Positions 23,582 to 34,500 of a stretch of DNA of 64,000 nt are shown in pieces. The DNA lies in NCBI GenBank assembly GCA_025024175.1, contig QCXZ01000064.1:43731325-43795324 (forward strand), in the 5' to 3' direction. The notes beneath the pieces were generated by a model. The model had not been told where the DNA came from. It ran no database searches and saw only the letters and a list, made by a program, of their open reading frames with translations. How positions within the stretch are numbered: the stretch's first letter is position 1; each line of letters starts with the position of its first letter. Source of the stretch: Rhyzopertha dominica (Eukaryota; Arthropoda; Insecta; Coleoptera; Bostrichidae). A program made the position numbers and the translations under genes.

Positions 23582-23652
23582 TGCTTTGACAGGGAGTTGA
23601 ACCCTTGACCTTTTCCATTGATGGTCAAATGTGCTAACTGTACCATCAAAGC
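23582..23652 (-). tRNA. tRNA-like sequence, probably a pseudogene or SINE head
   Basis: On minus, a perfect 7-bp acceptor pair (GCTTTGA with TCAAAGC) encloses 71 nt. A box-A-like TGGTACAGTTAG and a good box B, GGTTCAACTCC, lie at about the expected places. The central part (TTGACC...GGTCAA) can pair, but the anticodon loop is too large and the D-stem is poor. A functional tRNA is therefore unlikely and I assign no anticodon. A pol III-derived SINE head or decayed tRNA is more likely. Confidence 0.4.
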
Positions 23653-25914
23653 CTTATTTAAATCCAAGTCAAAGTGGCAGATATTTGTCAAAGTTTCTAT
23701 ATGTAATACAGTGACTAAATATGTCACAATACCGCAATAGTCGGCTATTTTATGGCAGAATAGTTTCAGGAAATTTCACTTTAAACTTTTATAAACATTT
23801 ATGAAATGTAACCTTAAAGATTAGGGAACTGTCAGATATCAGGCGCTGATGCAGCGTTGTTTAAGAGGGGCATTTACTTGGAGCGGTCGAGCAGAAATGT
23901 AAATTATGCAACCCATATTACCAGCGGGACATGGGACGTAAGAGGGTAGCCGATAGGTTGACATCTCGTAAAGGTCGTACGAGCAACAGACGGGCTAAAC
24001 TAATATTCGGAAAATTGCTGACTGTAGGGTGTGCATAAAAAAGTAAGCATGATATTAGTAACTTACTATGATATTATACCAGGTTATTCAAAATATGGAA
24101 TAACCCATTTATTTATGTAAATATGAACTATATAACATTTCATTCTAAGTGCATGATTTCTGTAGGAACTTTTATAACAATTATCCTTCCGCCTCCCCAT
24201 TGCTTCAGCAGACAGTAAATTAATGTGAAAGAGCTTTTAACATTAAACTTGTCCCGTGTAATTACTAATTAGACATACAATCTTAGAANTCCAGTNATAT
24301 CGGAATAGATCGTATACCGCTCGATCATTCCCGACAGNATTGTATCTTAGCCTCACTGTTCAGTGGATACCACGCGACGGACCTGGTGGGGATGGGCATT
24401 CGCATTCTGCTTTCGTGACGGACTCGTGCGAAAGGGTTTGCGGTTTTAGATTTTTTGAATGTTTTTACTCATTTATCGTGCTCATGTTTTTGGTAGTGTA
24501 CAAAGAAATATGTAGCTACAACGTGGAGTTCGAATTTTTCGTTTATGTGCCTTAGTTTTCGAGAAATAGCTCGCCAAAAATACGCATTTTTAAGCAAAAT
24601 ATAACAACAAATATTTACATTACTGTACCAAATTCAGAAAAAACACGAACTCTACGTTGTAGCTACATCTTTTGTCATTGCCATGTCGAAATTTCACTTC
24701 GAAAAAGTTTCCAATAACTCGGTAAAATGTAAAACGGTAGGTGCTTAAAATGACCCGATTCGCTCTAGGTAAACGCCCCTCTTAACTTTTCCCTAGGTAA
24801 ATGACAATGTGCTTTGTGCATTAGAGCCTGGTATCGACTATTTAAGGCAAGATACCTCTTTGGAGGTATCTTGATTTTAGGGTAGGTTTGAGAGTTTGGT
24901 TCCCTCTCTCATCTCCTTTATAAACATTTCAATTTCCCGCCACAGTTTTGCCCTGAAATGGCGGACCATTGGGGTACAGTAATATATTTAGTGACTGTAA
25001 TATGTAATAATGTCACTGCATCTTGATAGGTAGGGAACGGTTCCGAGGTATATAATTTCCATATTGTTTGTGATGAAATACAATATCAAAGTTATTTATT
25101 ACCTGTGAACCGCCTCGATTCATCGATTGATGATGGACAAGCAGAACGCGCGAAAAACAGGTGGGAAATTGGCAACTTGCCATGTCTGTCAGCCGTCAAC
25201 TCGTCACTTTTGAGTGTTTCTGCATAAGTTTTCAAGTGGTTCAGATGTGGGCAAATGGAAGTAACTAAGGTAGAAACTGAACCCTAAACCGTTTAGTAAC
25301 TAATAATTTGTTAACAAACTTCAACATAACCTCACTTTTCGTTAACAAAAAAAAACGAGACATGAATTATAATTGACAGTAGGTATTTTATATGTTAGAT
25401 TAAGATTAAAAAGGTCCCTTTTTCGCTGCGTCTTCATCGGTCAAGAAGTCATAAGCGACTTGATGACTTTTTTAAATGAACACTCAATATAATAAACGAA
25501 AAAGTGGGATGCTACGTCTGATGACTGGGTAATACCAGATGAAATGCACCCAGCAGATCTATATGATTACATTCACGGGGTGCGTAAGATCCGCCCTGTA
25601 GAAAAGTTAAAAACTTGATAACTGTCTTTGAACAAACTCCAGGTTTTGTCAGGGTATAGGTACCAATATTCCAATTTGGATCTAATTAAGGAACAGAAAG
25701 GAGTCTTAAGCGTGCTTTCCTTGGAGAAATCGCTGTAATTGGATATATAAATCCATATGCTTTAAACCTTTCTGATACTGTCAATATAGTTAACGAACGT
25801 CAAGTGGAATCGAAAATACTTCCTACCTCTAAAAAAAATCGATTCGATCAAGAATATAATCGTGTAAGTGATATCCGCCGGAGAAAGGTGAAAATGGCCT
25901 ATAGATAAAATTCT
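23653..25914. other. non-coding stretch, mostly unrecognised
   Basis: Includes the inverted repeat listed at 24507-24672 and a G+C-richer patch at 24340-24440. Unresolved bases at 24289, 24296 and 24339 cluster just before that patch. The stretch 25500-25900 may hold eroded coding sequence upstream of the RT fragment, but I could not match it to a domain. Confidence 0.35.
24507..24672. repeat. inverted repeat, ~25-bp arms
   Basis: ATGTAGCTACAACGTGGAG followed by TTCG on the left is matched in inverse by CGAACTCTACGTTGTAGC then TACAT on the right, with one mismatch in 23. About 110 nt separate the arms. It could be the core of a decayed foldback element. Confidence 0.6.
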
Positions 25915-26070
25915 GATAACAGGCCATAAACGCCTGTCTGGTACGAATTGAGCAGAGCAATCAGCGCATCAGAAAACTCAAAATTCTCAAGTTTAAACAA
26001 CAACATACGATCAATTTGATCGAATGCTTTCTGGGAATCCGTATGAATTATTTGACCTGACCTGACCTAA
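25915..26070 (-). pseudogene. short LINE reverse transcriptase fragment
   Basis: The minus strand gives IHTDSQKAFDQIDRMLL then FKLENFEFSDALIALLNSY, about 45 residues. This is RT block A of Jockey/I-type LINEs (expected VYTDF-KAFD-ID--LLL-KL--FG). The frame ends with QTGVYGLLSEFYL and a stop. No other block was found next to it, so this is a small isolated remnant. Confidence 0.6.
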
Positions 26071-27173
26071 GATTTCAAACGCATATTGTGAGAAAATGGT
26101 AAGATTAGATATTGTGGATTTGTATTATACGAAATTCTTGAACTAACTGTCCAATGGAAAAGTAAGTTTTGCTGTACATTATTAGGGTTTCAAAATTTTT
26201 GGCGAAATTACATAACAAGCGATATGTCTATAGTTAGTTGTGTAAATAAGTTAGTATTACAAGGTTTTCATGCATGTTCATCATATTAGGTTAGTAAGAG
26301 ATTACATATAGATCCAATAATCCGTCATATGTCAAGATTCTAGATGTAGTGTCAATCCAGCTAAATAAAATATTAACTTTGAAGTGGACCACCTAATTAT
26401 TATCTTTTAACACATTAAGTACGAAACAAAAATATAAAACAGAAACTTTTATTGCTCTTTTGGCTTTATCAAGCCATAATTGTTACGGATTACGAAAAAC
26501 TGCAATAAATTCGTGTAGGATTCGATGAAAATTTCGAACAGACAAGTTCGCAACCTTTCCCCTACAGTCTCACGAAATCACGTAAAAAATCGATACTCCC
26601 TTAAATCATGCAAGTGCCGGGCGGGCAGTTTGGCCCAGCTGTTTACTTGAGATGAGTCACTGAACACGAATGCCCGAAAACGAGAGAAAAAGACGAACGT
26701 TACACGTGAACGAAACGACGCAAAGGCCAATGGGGGCGCACGTCTGTTCGGCATCGCGGCGCCGTTGCTCGGATACCAGCTGAATTACAATAAGTCATGC
26801 GGGATGAAACGGGCCACGAGCTTAAACGCTCCTATAATAATTATTACAGTCAGCGGTAAAGGATGAGGGCGATTTCTTAACGAGCGACTAAATTATTAAG
26901 AAGATATAAATTATATCCTGACAATGCTGTTTTACAAAGGCCATGATTATACTATCAAATTATATTTAATTAAGGAAATTTCCTTTCTTCCACCTAGCGT
27001 TTCATCGGCCTCTCTGGCCGGCATCTTTAGAAGCGCATTGGGGGATAAAATGTGTGAAATCTACAGCGTTAACACGTTTACTAAATAAAACTAAGTGTAG
27101 ATGTTTATGTATGAATGGCTTTTGTGCAAAGATGCAGATTGAACTACATAGGTAAACAAGTAAGCAGGCATAT
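26071..27173. other. non-coding stretch with G+C-richer island
   Basis: The block at about 26610-26860 is G+C-rich relative to its surroundings, with runs such as GGGGGCGCACG and CATCGCGGCGCCG, but has no long open frame. A TGAGTCA AP-1-type motif lies near 26654. It may be a regulatory element or a 5' exon; neither is shown. Confidence 0.3.
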
Positions 27174-27181
27174 CAGTGCTG
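27174..27181. repeat. 8-bp target duplication, left copy
   Basis: CAGTGCTG directly before the hAT-like end. It pairs with CAGTGCTC at 28105-28112 (7 of 8 identical). Confidence 0.65.
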
Positions 27182-28104
27182 TAGAGTTGGGCAGTCCGGG
27201 ATCTGTAGATGGATTTGGTTCCACTGGATTCAAGCAACTTGCGGACTCGATCTGTCGGACCCGTTCCAGTGGGTCCGACACGAAGTGAAACGATGTGTAA
27301 CAAATTACATGTTCCGCGTCGATTCGTCAGTGGAACCAGATCAGTGGATCCGAAAGGCGTAGACTTAGTTGGGCTTTAGTATTAAGCATTCAATACTTTC
27401 TGACTGCATCCTACTACAATTTAATTTATTCACATTGCTTTAAATACTTCAATCATATTACACACAACTATAATAAGATCCTAGTTCAGATGAATCTGAG
27501 TTCAAATATAATGCCAAATATATTTGTAAAAACTACATATTTTTTAAATTTCATAAGTAGAAGTTCAGTGCATTGTAAATTTTGGATACAATTTTTTAAT
27601 ATGTAGGTATGTAAACAGACAATATAAAATTACTGAAAAGTATTTTTATAAGGTAGTTGCATGCACTTAAATCTAAATATAAAACTTTTATAAATGTAAA
27701 AAGATTGACTGCTTGTGCCTGTATAAAACGAAACATTTTTACGCAAGTTACATTTTTATTTAAAGATTAAACACTTTGAATAAATTAAGTGTACATTCGA
27801 AATATACAATCGAGTAAAATAAACCACGCAAGTAAATCTCACAGCTTAAAGTCGGAGTCATTCGGTTCCAGTATACACGGTTCACATCGCGGACACNGAC
27901 CTATGGCTTGGCTCCACCGTTGACAAAGACCAGCAGGTTAAATGTTTTCATTTGGATTTGCATCTGCTTGCCGCGTATGCATCCGCGGTAGCTAACAAAA
28001 CTGGATCCGGAGCCGGATCGATTCAGCGGATGGATGCGGATCCAACAGTTCCATTTGCGGATCAGGATCCGTGGAACGGATCGGAACGGACTGACACATC
28101 TCTA
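27182..28104. mobile_element. non-autonomous hAT element (923 bp)
   Basis: The left end begins TAGAGTTGGGCAGTCCG. The reverse complement of the right end begins TAGAGATGTGTCAGTCCG. Both are followed by GGATC-rich sequence. The flanking 8-bp direct repeats (27174-27181 and 28105-28112) fit the hAT superfamily, which makes 8-bp target duplications. The ends and subterminal parts hold many GGATCC/CGGATC motifs, which in hAT elements can serve as transposase binding repeats. No transposase frame is present, so it would depend on an autonomous relative. An unresolved base sits at 27897. Confidence 0.75.
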
Positions 28105-28112
28105 CAGTGCTC
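28105..28112. repeat. 8-bp target duplication, right copy
   Basis: CAGTGCTC directly after the hAT-like right end; differs from the left copy at the last base. Confidence 0.65.
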
Positions 28113-28149
28113 GTTCCGTAAATTGTTCTTTTACCGTTTCTTCTATCAA

Positions 28150-28400
28150 ACGTCCTATAATATACCGTGTCGATAAAGTAACGCATAAATTTTTAATTAA
28201 GGGTATATTTGCAAAAATTCAAAGATACGCTGAAACAGGTAAGAGATTTAAAAAGAGCTTTATTAGTTTGAGATCATTAAAAGAGAACAGTCCGTTACCA
28301 TGCAGAAGATATTATGTTTAAATGTTTTCTTTATACAATCATTATGCATTTGTTGTGTCATTCGAATCCTCATTATCAAAATAATTTGTTGTTTATCAAT
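28150..28400. repeat. dispersed repeat, copy 2, first part
   Basis: Homologous to 18540-18785: GATAAAGTAACGCATAAA, TTTGCAAAAATTC, GCTGAAACAGGTAA, GAGCTTTATT, then a CAGTCCGTTACCATG block matching TAGTCTGCTACTATG. It stops near 28400; the rest of the repeat resumes at 29520. Confidence 0.6.
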
Positions 28401-29519
28401 ATGTAGTACATTAAAAAAATCTTTTTTCACTTCTTTTCGTAGCTGTTGTCTCATAAATAAATAATAACCAAACTATAAAATACTGATCGATTTGAACGTT
28501 CGGCACCAGTGCCTATTATGTTACGTGATTTCTGACATGATAAGATTCGATCATTTGTAACAGCTATAACTGCACTGACACATAATTGTCAGATTGGACG
28601 AGTTGACTATTCATGACAAAATTTTTGCAGTGATGACATGCAATGAAATGGTCGACTTTCATTTTGTTATGTCAATAAAAAAATTACTCGACCACTGCAG
28701 TTTTTAGTTCGTATTTTTAACGTTTTGAGAGTATTTTGTGCGATTTTAAATCAACCTCAAAATGTGTTCCTCTTAGTAAGACAAAAGTGCATCGATATTT
28801 ATGTTTGAAAGCCTGGATTTCCAAAAATATTATTGTGCGCATGATCCGAGATGTGATATAAATGCCTCCCTCGCCGGCTTGCATACATTTTTAAACAAAT
28901 GACAAATATTAAGGAAAATTTTTGAATCAAACGTATCAGTATACCAAGGAAATAGCGTATGGTAGCGATGTCATGGGCGGTGTTGGTAATTGGCGACATT
29001 TTTGGGAGTAGTTTAGTTCGAGACTATCATCGATTCAAATCTGACAACCCAGTAGCATCTGCTGATTCGTTTTCATAGATGTTTTGCGATTTTCGCTTGT
29101 AACAAACAATAGAGTAACATAAATTCTGCCGATTATTCAAACGAGTGCTCAGTGTTAGATAGGAGTAAGAAATCTAGTAAGTTTGTTGCTGTACCGAAGG
29201 AAAAAGAATACCGATAACAAANACACCTAATGTGAATTACACAAAGAACAAGAGTTATCAAAAAACTACCCGGATGAAACACAAACGAGCAGAAACGAAA
29301 GAAGAAATCAACAATCAACGCTGTATGCGACCATTTAGCAAGCGTATTGCGATCGGCTAAAATCGTTTGAATTTTCAGACTTTTGGCAATCATTTCTTAA
29401 GGTAATACAACTTTTTATGTTAATGACGTNAGTAGTTCACCATCCATAAGATTATTAAGCTAATATTAATAGTTACGGGGTTACGCGTATAACTCCGACT
29501 AGCAGTGAAAAATAAAATT
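28401..29519. other. ~1.1-kb segment splitting copy 2 of the dispersed repeat
   Basis: Absent from copy 1 at the corresponding place (about 18785). This suggests an insertion here, or a deletion in copy 1. No coding domain, terminal repeat or target duplication was recognised. Unresolved bases lie at 29222 and 29430. Confidence 0.4.
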
Positions 29520-29815
29520 TAGCAAATGTCATTTGGCATAAAAATCAATTATAATGGGTACAATTGCAAAAACAATGGTTATTTAACACGTACTTAAAAT
29601 GACGTTCAAAGAAATTACTAAGAGAAGTAAGCAAGCAAATGTTCAAAGTGTGATCAGTCAATTTACAGTTCCACACACCTAATGGATCTATATGATACCT
29701 CAAAAAATTTGTTCAAGGCAGGAACGTGGGTTAAACCTGTTGGTACTTTATGTTCCTTCCGATTGTAGTGAGCCCGTTGAATATCCTGAATTAAGGAAGA
29801 CAGTTCCCAAAATAG
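29520..29815. repeat. dispersed repeat, copy 2, second part
   Basis: Homologous to 18785-19075: TTTGGCATAAAAA, CAGTCAATTTACAGTT, GGATCTATATGATACC, AACGTGGGTTAAACCTGT, GGTACTTTA. Similarity fades near 29815. Confidence 0.6.
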
Positions 29816-30879
29816 CAAAAACGGTGACAAGAATAAATGAAAGAACCCAGAATTATAGCTTTGCGTTTATTCATACCAATCGCGTTTTTGCTTTTTTTAT
29901 AATTGTTATAATTGTTGAAGTATAGAGAATTAAATTTTGACTGTGACAAATTCAAACACAATATTTACATTCACTATTTTGAAACAAGTAGGTAATTTAA
30001 ATCTCTGATCTACAAGTGCATTTAAAATGGTGCGTTTGGCGGAGGCCGAACAGATTAATGATGGTAGGTTACGGCGATGGACTCGGGAGTCATCAGGAAG
30101 TTTGTCAATTGTTTATCATACAGAACACCACAAACAGATCTCATATTGAACAATGAAAATGTGTTGGTTGGTATCACTTCAATAACGAATTATGCCTGTT
30201 TGTTTGTCGTTCAACATAACTGCACTTCCATCATAAAATCAAATGCAAGCTTCAGTTGTTATTTAAATGCTTAGTAAAATTTTCGCGAAACTCCAAACAT
30301 CGATGCCGATCAACATCGATTAATACTTAGAAAAGTTTCATCTCTTATGGATTATGGATGCAACTTATGGATTCTGAGAATCCGATAAACATTACTTCTT
30401 GAGAAGATCCATTCTTAAGCAGTTTTCTCAAGTACTGCTTGTTACTCATTAAAAATGACCAAAAAACAGTCACTTGCAACAACGTCTTTTTTAATAGAAC
30501 GATCACGATCATGTTTTTCTGTGTGTAACAAAGCTATTTCCCTGAAATTTCGTCACCTACTGATGACTAGCTTGCTATCCCACATCTTTTTAGTTGTTAC
30601 TTTTTTTCTGTTCGTTGTTCTGCACAAACTAATCAAGTAGAAAATGCGTAAAAGATGATCATATTGCCAACTTTAGGCGAAGTGCAGATACGACAACATT
30701 TTTAGTCCAAACATACCACAAAAAAATTGTCTACAATTTGAACAAAAATGTTTGGATTGATATTGGTGAAAATTTCAATGAGTCTTTCAAAGGAGAGGAC
30801 TGTATTTTTGTATATGTTGAAAAATATTCAGTACCTGCGTCAAAGTTAATGCATTTTACTTCCACATCTTACCGATGCG
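29816..30879. other. non-coding stretch, nothing recognised
   Basis: AT-rich, only chance ORFs. Confidence 0.4.
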
Positions 30880-31500
30880 ATGGAAAGTATTGTATCGCGA
30901 AAAAAATTTTCAAAAATTTTTAATTGCAGAAAAACGTCCAACAAAATTTGATCAAAAAAATTCTTGTAGTAGTAGTATGTGACTAGTAGTATGATTGCGA
31001 GTATTATTTGTCTATAAATTTTCGGTGCAGCAAACTTAGCGTTACCTAATGAAACGGTTTTTCCTAAATCTCCGAAAATACTTAGTATATTCAAAAATGA
31101 AAATATAATCAGATAGAAAATAAAATTTCTTACAAAAAGTGTTTTAATCTTTTTTCAAAATATTTACATTTACAAAATATTTTCAAAAAATTGGTTGTCG
31201 GGTACGTCGCCACGATTTTTTAAAAATTTTGCTATTATATAGAAAATCAAATTTCTAATCAAAAAGCATTCTTGCAATTTTTTGATAGGATAATAATTCT
31301 TGAGTTCTTTAGAACAAAAAGGTTTTAAAAATTTATGGATTTTTGCTATCACGAGAACCGCTTGTCGTAGAAAAAAATGTGTAGAGAGAAAAAATGCTCA
31401 AAACCTCATTATTGTTCGTATAATACAAGAAATAATAGCGTAAATGACTTTTTGACAATTTGATGTGGAAGTATTGATTGAATTGAAGAGGTTTTTCGTT
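30880..31500. repeat. solo copy of the long inverted-repeat arm
   Basis: This segment matches the left arm of the 48.9-50.9 kb element in the same orientation. Shared blocks in order: ATTGTATCRCGAAAAAAATT, AAAATTTGAKC, GTAGTATGTGAYTAGTAG, ATAAATTTTCGGTGCAGCAA, TAGTATATTCAAAAATG, ATCAAATTTCT, CTCAAAACCT and GATGTGGAAGTATTGATT. About 165 nt of the arm, including the TCTGTGTGTCTG run and the AAATCTCAACTACCC block, are missing after ATTCTTGT. No inverted partner was found nearby. Confidence 0.75.
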
Positions 31501-34500
31501 TAATTGCTCTATTCAGAGAAATTACAGGATCGCTGCAGATGTTAGAGCATATGTGAACAATTTAAACTAGTAAAATAAACAAACAAACAAACATAGAAGT
31601 TGTGTGTGGTCCCTTTTTGCTAAATTGGAGTAGTTGAATGTAATAGATCTATCACTAGCCCGGCTTTTTACAGATGTGCACTAAATTATTGCCCTTCCCG
31701 TGCTAGTTTCTCAAAAAGTGCAAATAGGATACCATTAGTATACATTATGTGATTACGTGGACCATCACGTACCCCAGCTGTTTCGGAGAATTTCATCTGC
31801 TCACGCAAGCTCATGCTGTATCCCCTAATATGTAAGAGTTGTGATGAGAGCACCTAGCGATTTTGATAATGCAGCATTGCCAACACTTGCATTTTATCAA
31901 TTTATTAAGAGTGTTTAAATTCTACTTTGCAGATCCAGCAGTGATATTTCCTGCAAGATTCAATATTCGAAACGATATACTCATCCTAAATGACTTAAAT
32001 TAGACAAAATTTTAAAACAGAGAACGGGTTTCAAAACGAAAAGGAATTAATACAGTAACTTGCAATCATTCCAAAGTTGCATTAAATAAAATATAAACGA
32101 GTTAATTATACAAAGGCCAATTAATAAAATACATATAAATAGTAATGGTTTGCAATATTTATTATTTTGTAAGCTGAATATATAAAATAATTTCGTAAAA
32201 TTTTTACTTATCTGATCTACTGTATTATTGAAATAAAAACAAACTGTTCTCTCTTACTAGTCGTATTAAAGGAATTAATTTGTTTAATGTTTGAACACTA
32301 TATATTTTGATCTTTTACTGCGTTTGTGTTCAGGACCACTTTCAATGTGTGTGCTGCTTTATAATGTTAACCGAAACATATATTTGTGTTGTCTCTATAT
32401 TTAGATGTACTTTCTTGTTCATCTAGTTAGTTGACTGTACTTTCTTTTCTATCGTTTTTAGAAATTCTTGTTTGTGATTTTTACTAGGTTATTTATTAAT
32501 TGGTTATATAACACGTATTGTATACATGGTATAGATAGATTATCATTGTAAACTCCTGGACAAAACGCGCGATGAACGCAAAACTTAAAATGCAAATGAT
32601 TCCATTCAGGACCGATTAATTAAGTTTTGAAAATTTGTAAAAAATTATTGGTTTCTCTCTAAGGTTATATAAGATAGCAAATTCATTATGTGTACAAGAC
32701 TTTTTATTTGGTTATTCAAGTGAAAGCTTTCCAGAACGCAAATAACGTAAAAAATTCGATACATTACGAGGGTCATGAAGAATATTTGTCATTTACTTTA
32801 AAGTAAAATGTTTACGACATTGATTTCCCAGAGCTTTTGTTTTTCATATTCTAATTTGACTACAAAATTATGTCATCACCAACCTTTATTGCTTTCTTTT
32901 TATCGTTCCTTGAACGTTTCTTGAATTAAAACCGTTGGGTACTTCATATTCTGAACTTGATCTTGTAATTGGTTCATTTTTAGCAAAAATTGCAATGGTG
33001 GTATTAATACATTCATCACTAAATATAAAACAAATTACTTTTTACGATATAAACCTGCAATTCAGGTATATCAGACAAGCTTTTTTTATATATTTTTTTG
33101 CACAAAAAACAAACAAAAAATGCCTTAACTACATTGAACGCTTAATTTACTACAAATACTTGTTTGCCTTTGAACCTATCTCTGATCTTTTTTTATAAAA
33201 CGCTCCGTTCAGGAATCTGTTTCGCGCAAGCGGCAACACTGAATGCTCACATCGTCGTAGCGTGTGCTACCTGTACCAATTACCATCGGCTGATTAATAT
33301 TGACCATCTGCCCTGTATCGCCCTAGTGTCATCCTCTACGATGTTTGGATTGTTGGTGGAAAAGAGAGAACTGCAGAGTATGGGATAAACCACGTACGTG
33401 ACACAATTACATGGTCATGTAGGGTGGTTGATTTTCTACTTATCGCGTTCTATCATTTATAATAATGTACGTATTGCATTAATTACAATAGGTAAACCGT
33501 AAGTTTGTGTACCGAAAACCTAAATGGCGACTTAATACAATGGCAGCCTAGATAAAATATACCAGGAGAATGCGTTTTAGTTTCTAGCTAGAAGGCGAAT
33601 TCCGATAGCTACAAAGAACGGAGATTAACACAAAAAAATTATTATAGGATCTGATGACATATCTTATTGCTATTTTTTCCGCACAAAGTGATCGGGTTGT
33701 TTGGTGATAGACTCAAACAAAATTTGCTAAAAAAGATCGAGTAACTGCGCTGTTATATTCCGAGCTTGTTATAAATTTTGTAAAAATTAATGGCTGAGGA
33801 TTGAAGAATCTGTAAAGTTAGGAATTTACGAGAATTACCAGAAAAGTCCTGGAACATTTAGGAAAAATATTGGATGGTATTTTGTGATTGGTGCTTGATG
33901 AAGGAAGTAAATAAAATGCACTTCTGGTATAATTTGCCGCAATAAAGGCGCAGCATTTGAAGACTTCCACTTTGTGGTCACATTACTCAATAATAAAAAC
34001 CAACCTTGGTTTTGTATGAAGCAAATGTTAGATACCATCGGAAAAAATAAAAACTCGATCTCTAAAGGAGCTCCGGATTAAAATATTTAATGATATAGGC
34101 AGATATTAAAAATAACCTTCAAATTTATTATTTCAGGTAGCAGTGATGATAAGCATTGAAGGTGCTCTAGGACTGGATGAATTGGTATAGTTGACCACAG
34201 ATAATGATATCCAGAATCTCGAAAGAACCAGTTTGATATCCATAAAGAATAATAAAATCATGTAAATAGGACATTTACTGTATTATCAAAAAAGAATACT
34301 CTTCGTGCAGTGGGTACCGCGAAAAAAATAACGCTGGGCATAGACGTTTTACTTGTGTTATTTAAGTATCAGAATAACAAATGTTCCTTGCAACCCGTAG
34401 GGAAAATCATATTTGGAGGAAATTCACTACTGTTGCCCAGGGGTTTAAAATGCATTAGTCAATGAGTGGAGATTGCGATCAGACCCTTATATAAAAAAGA

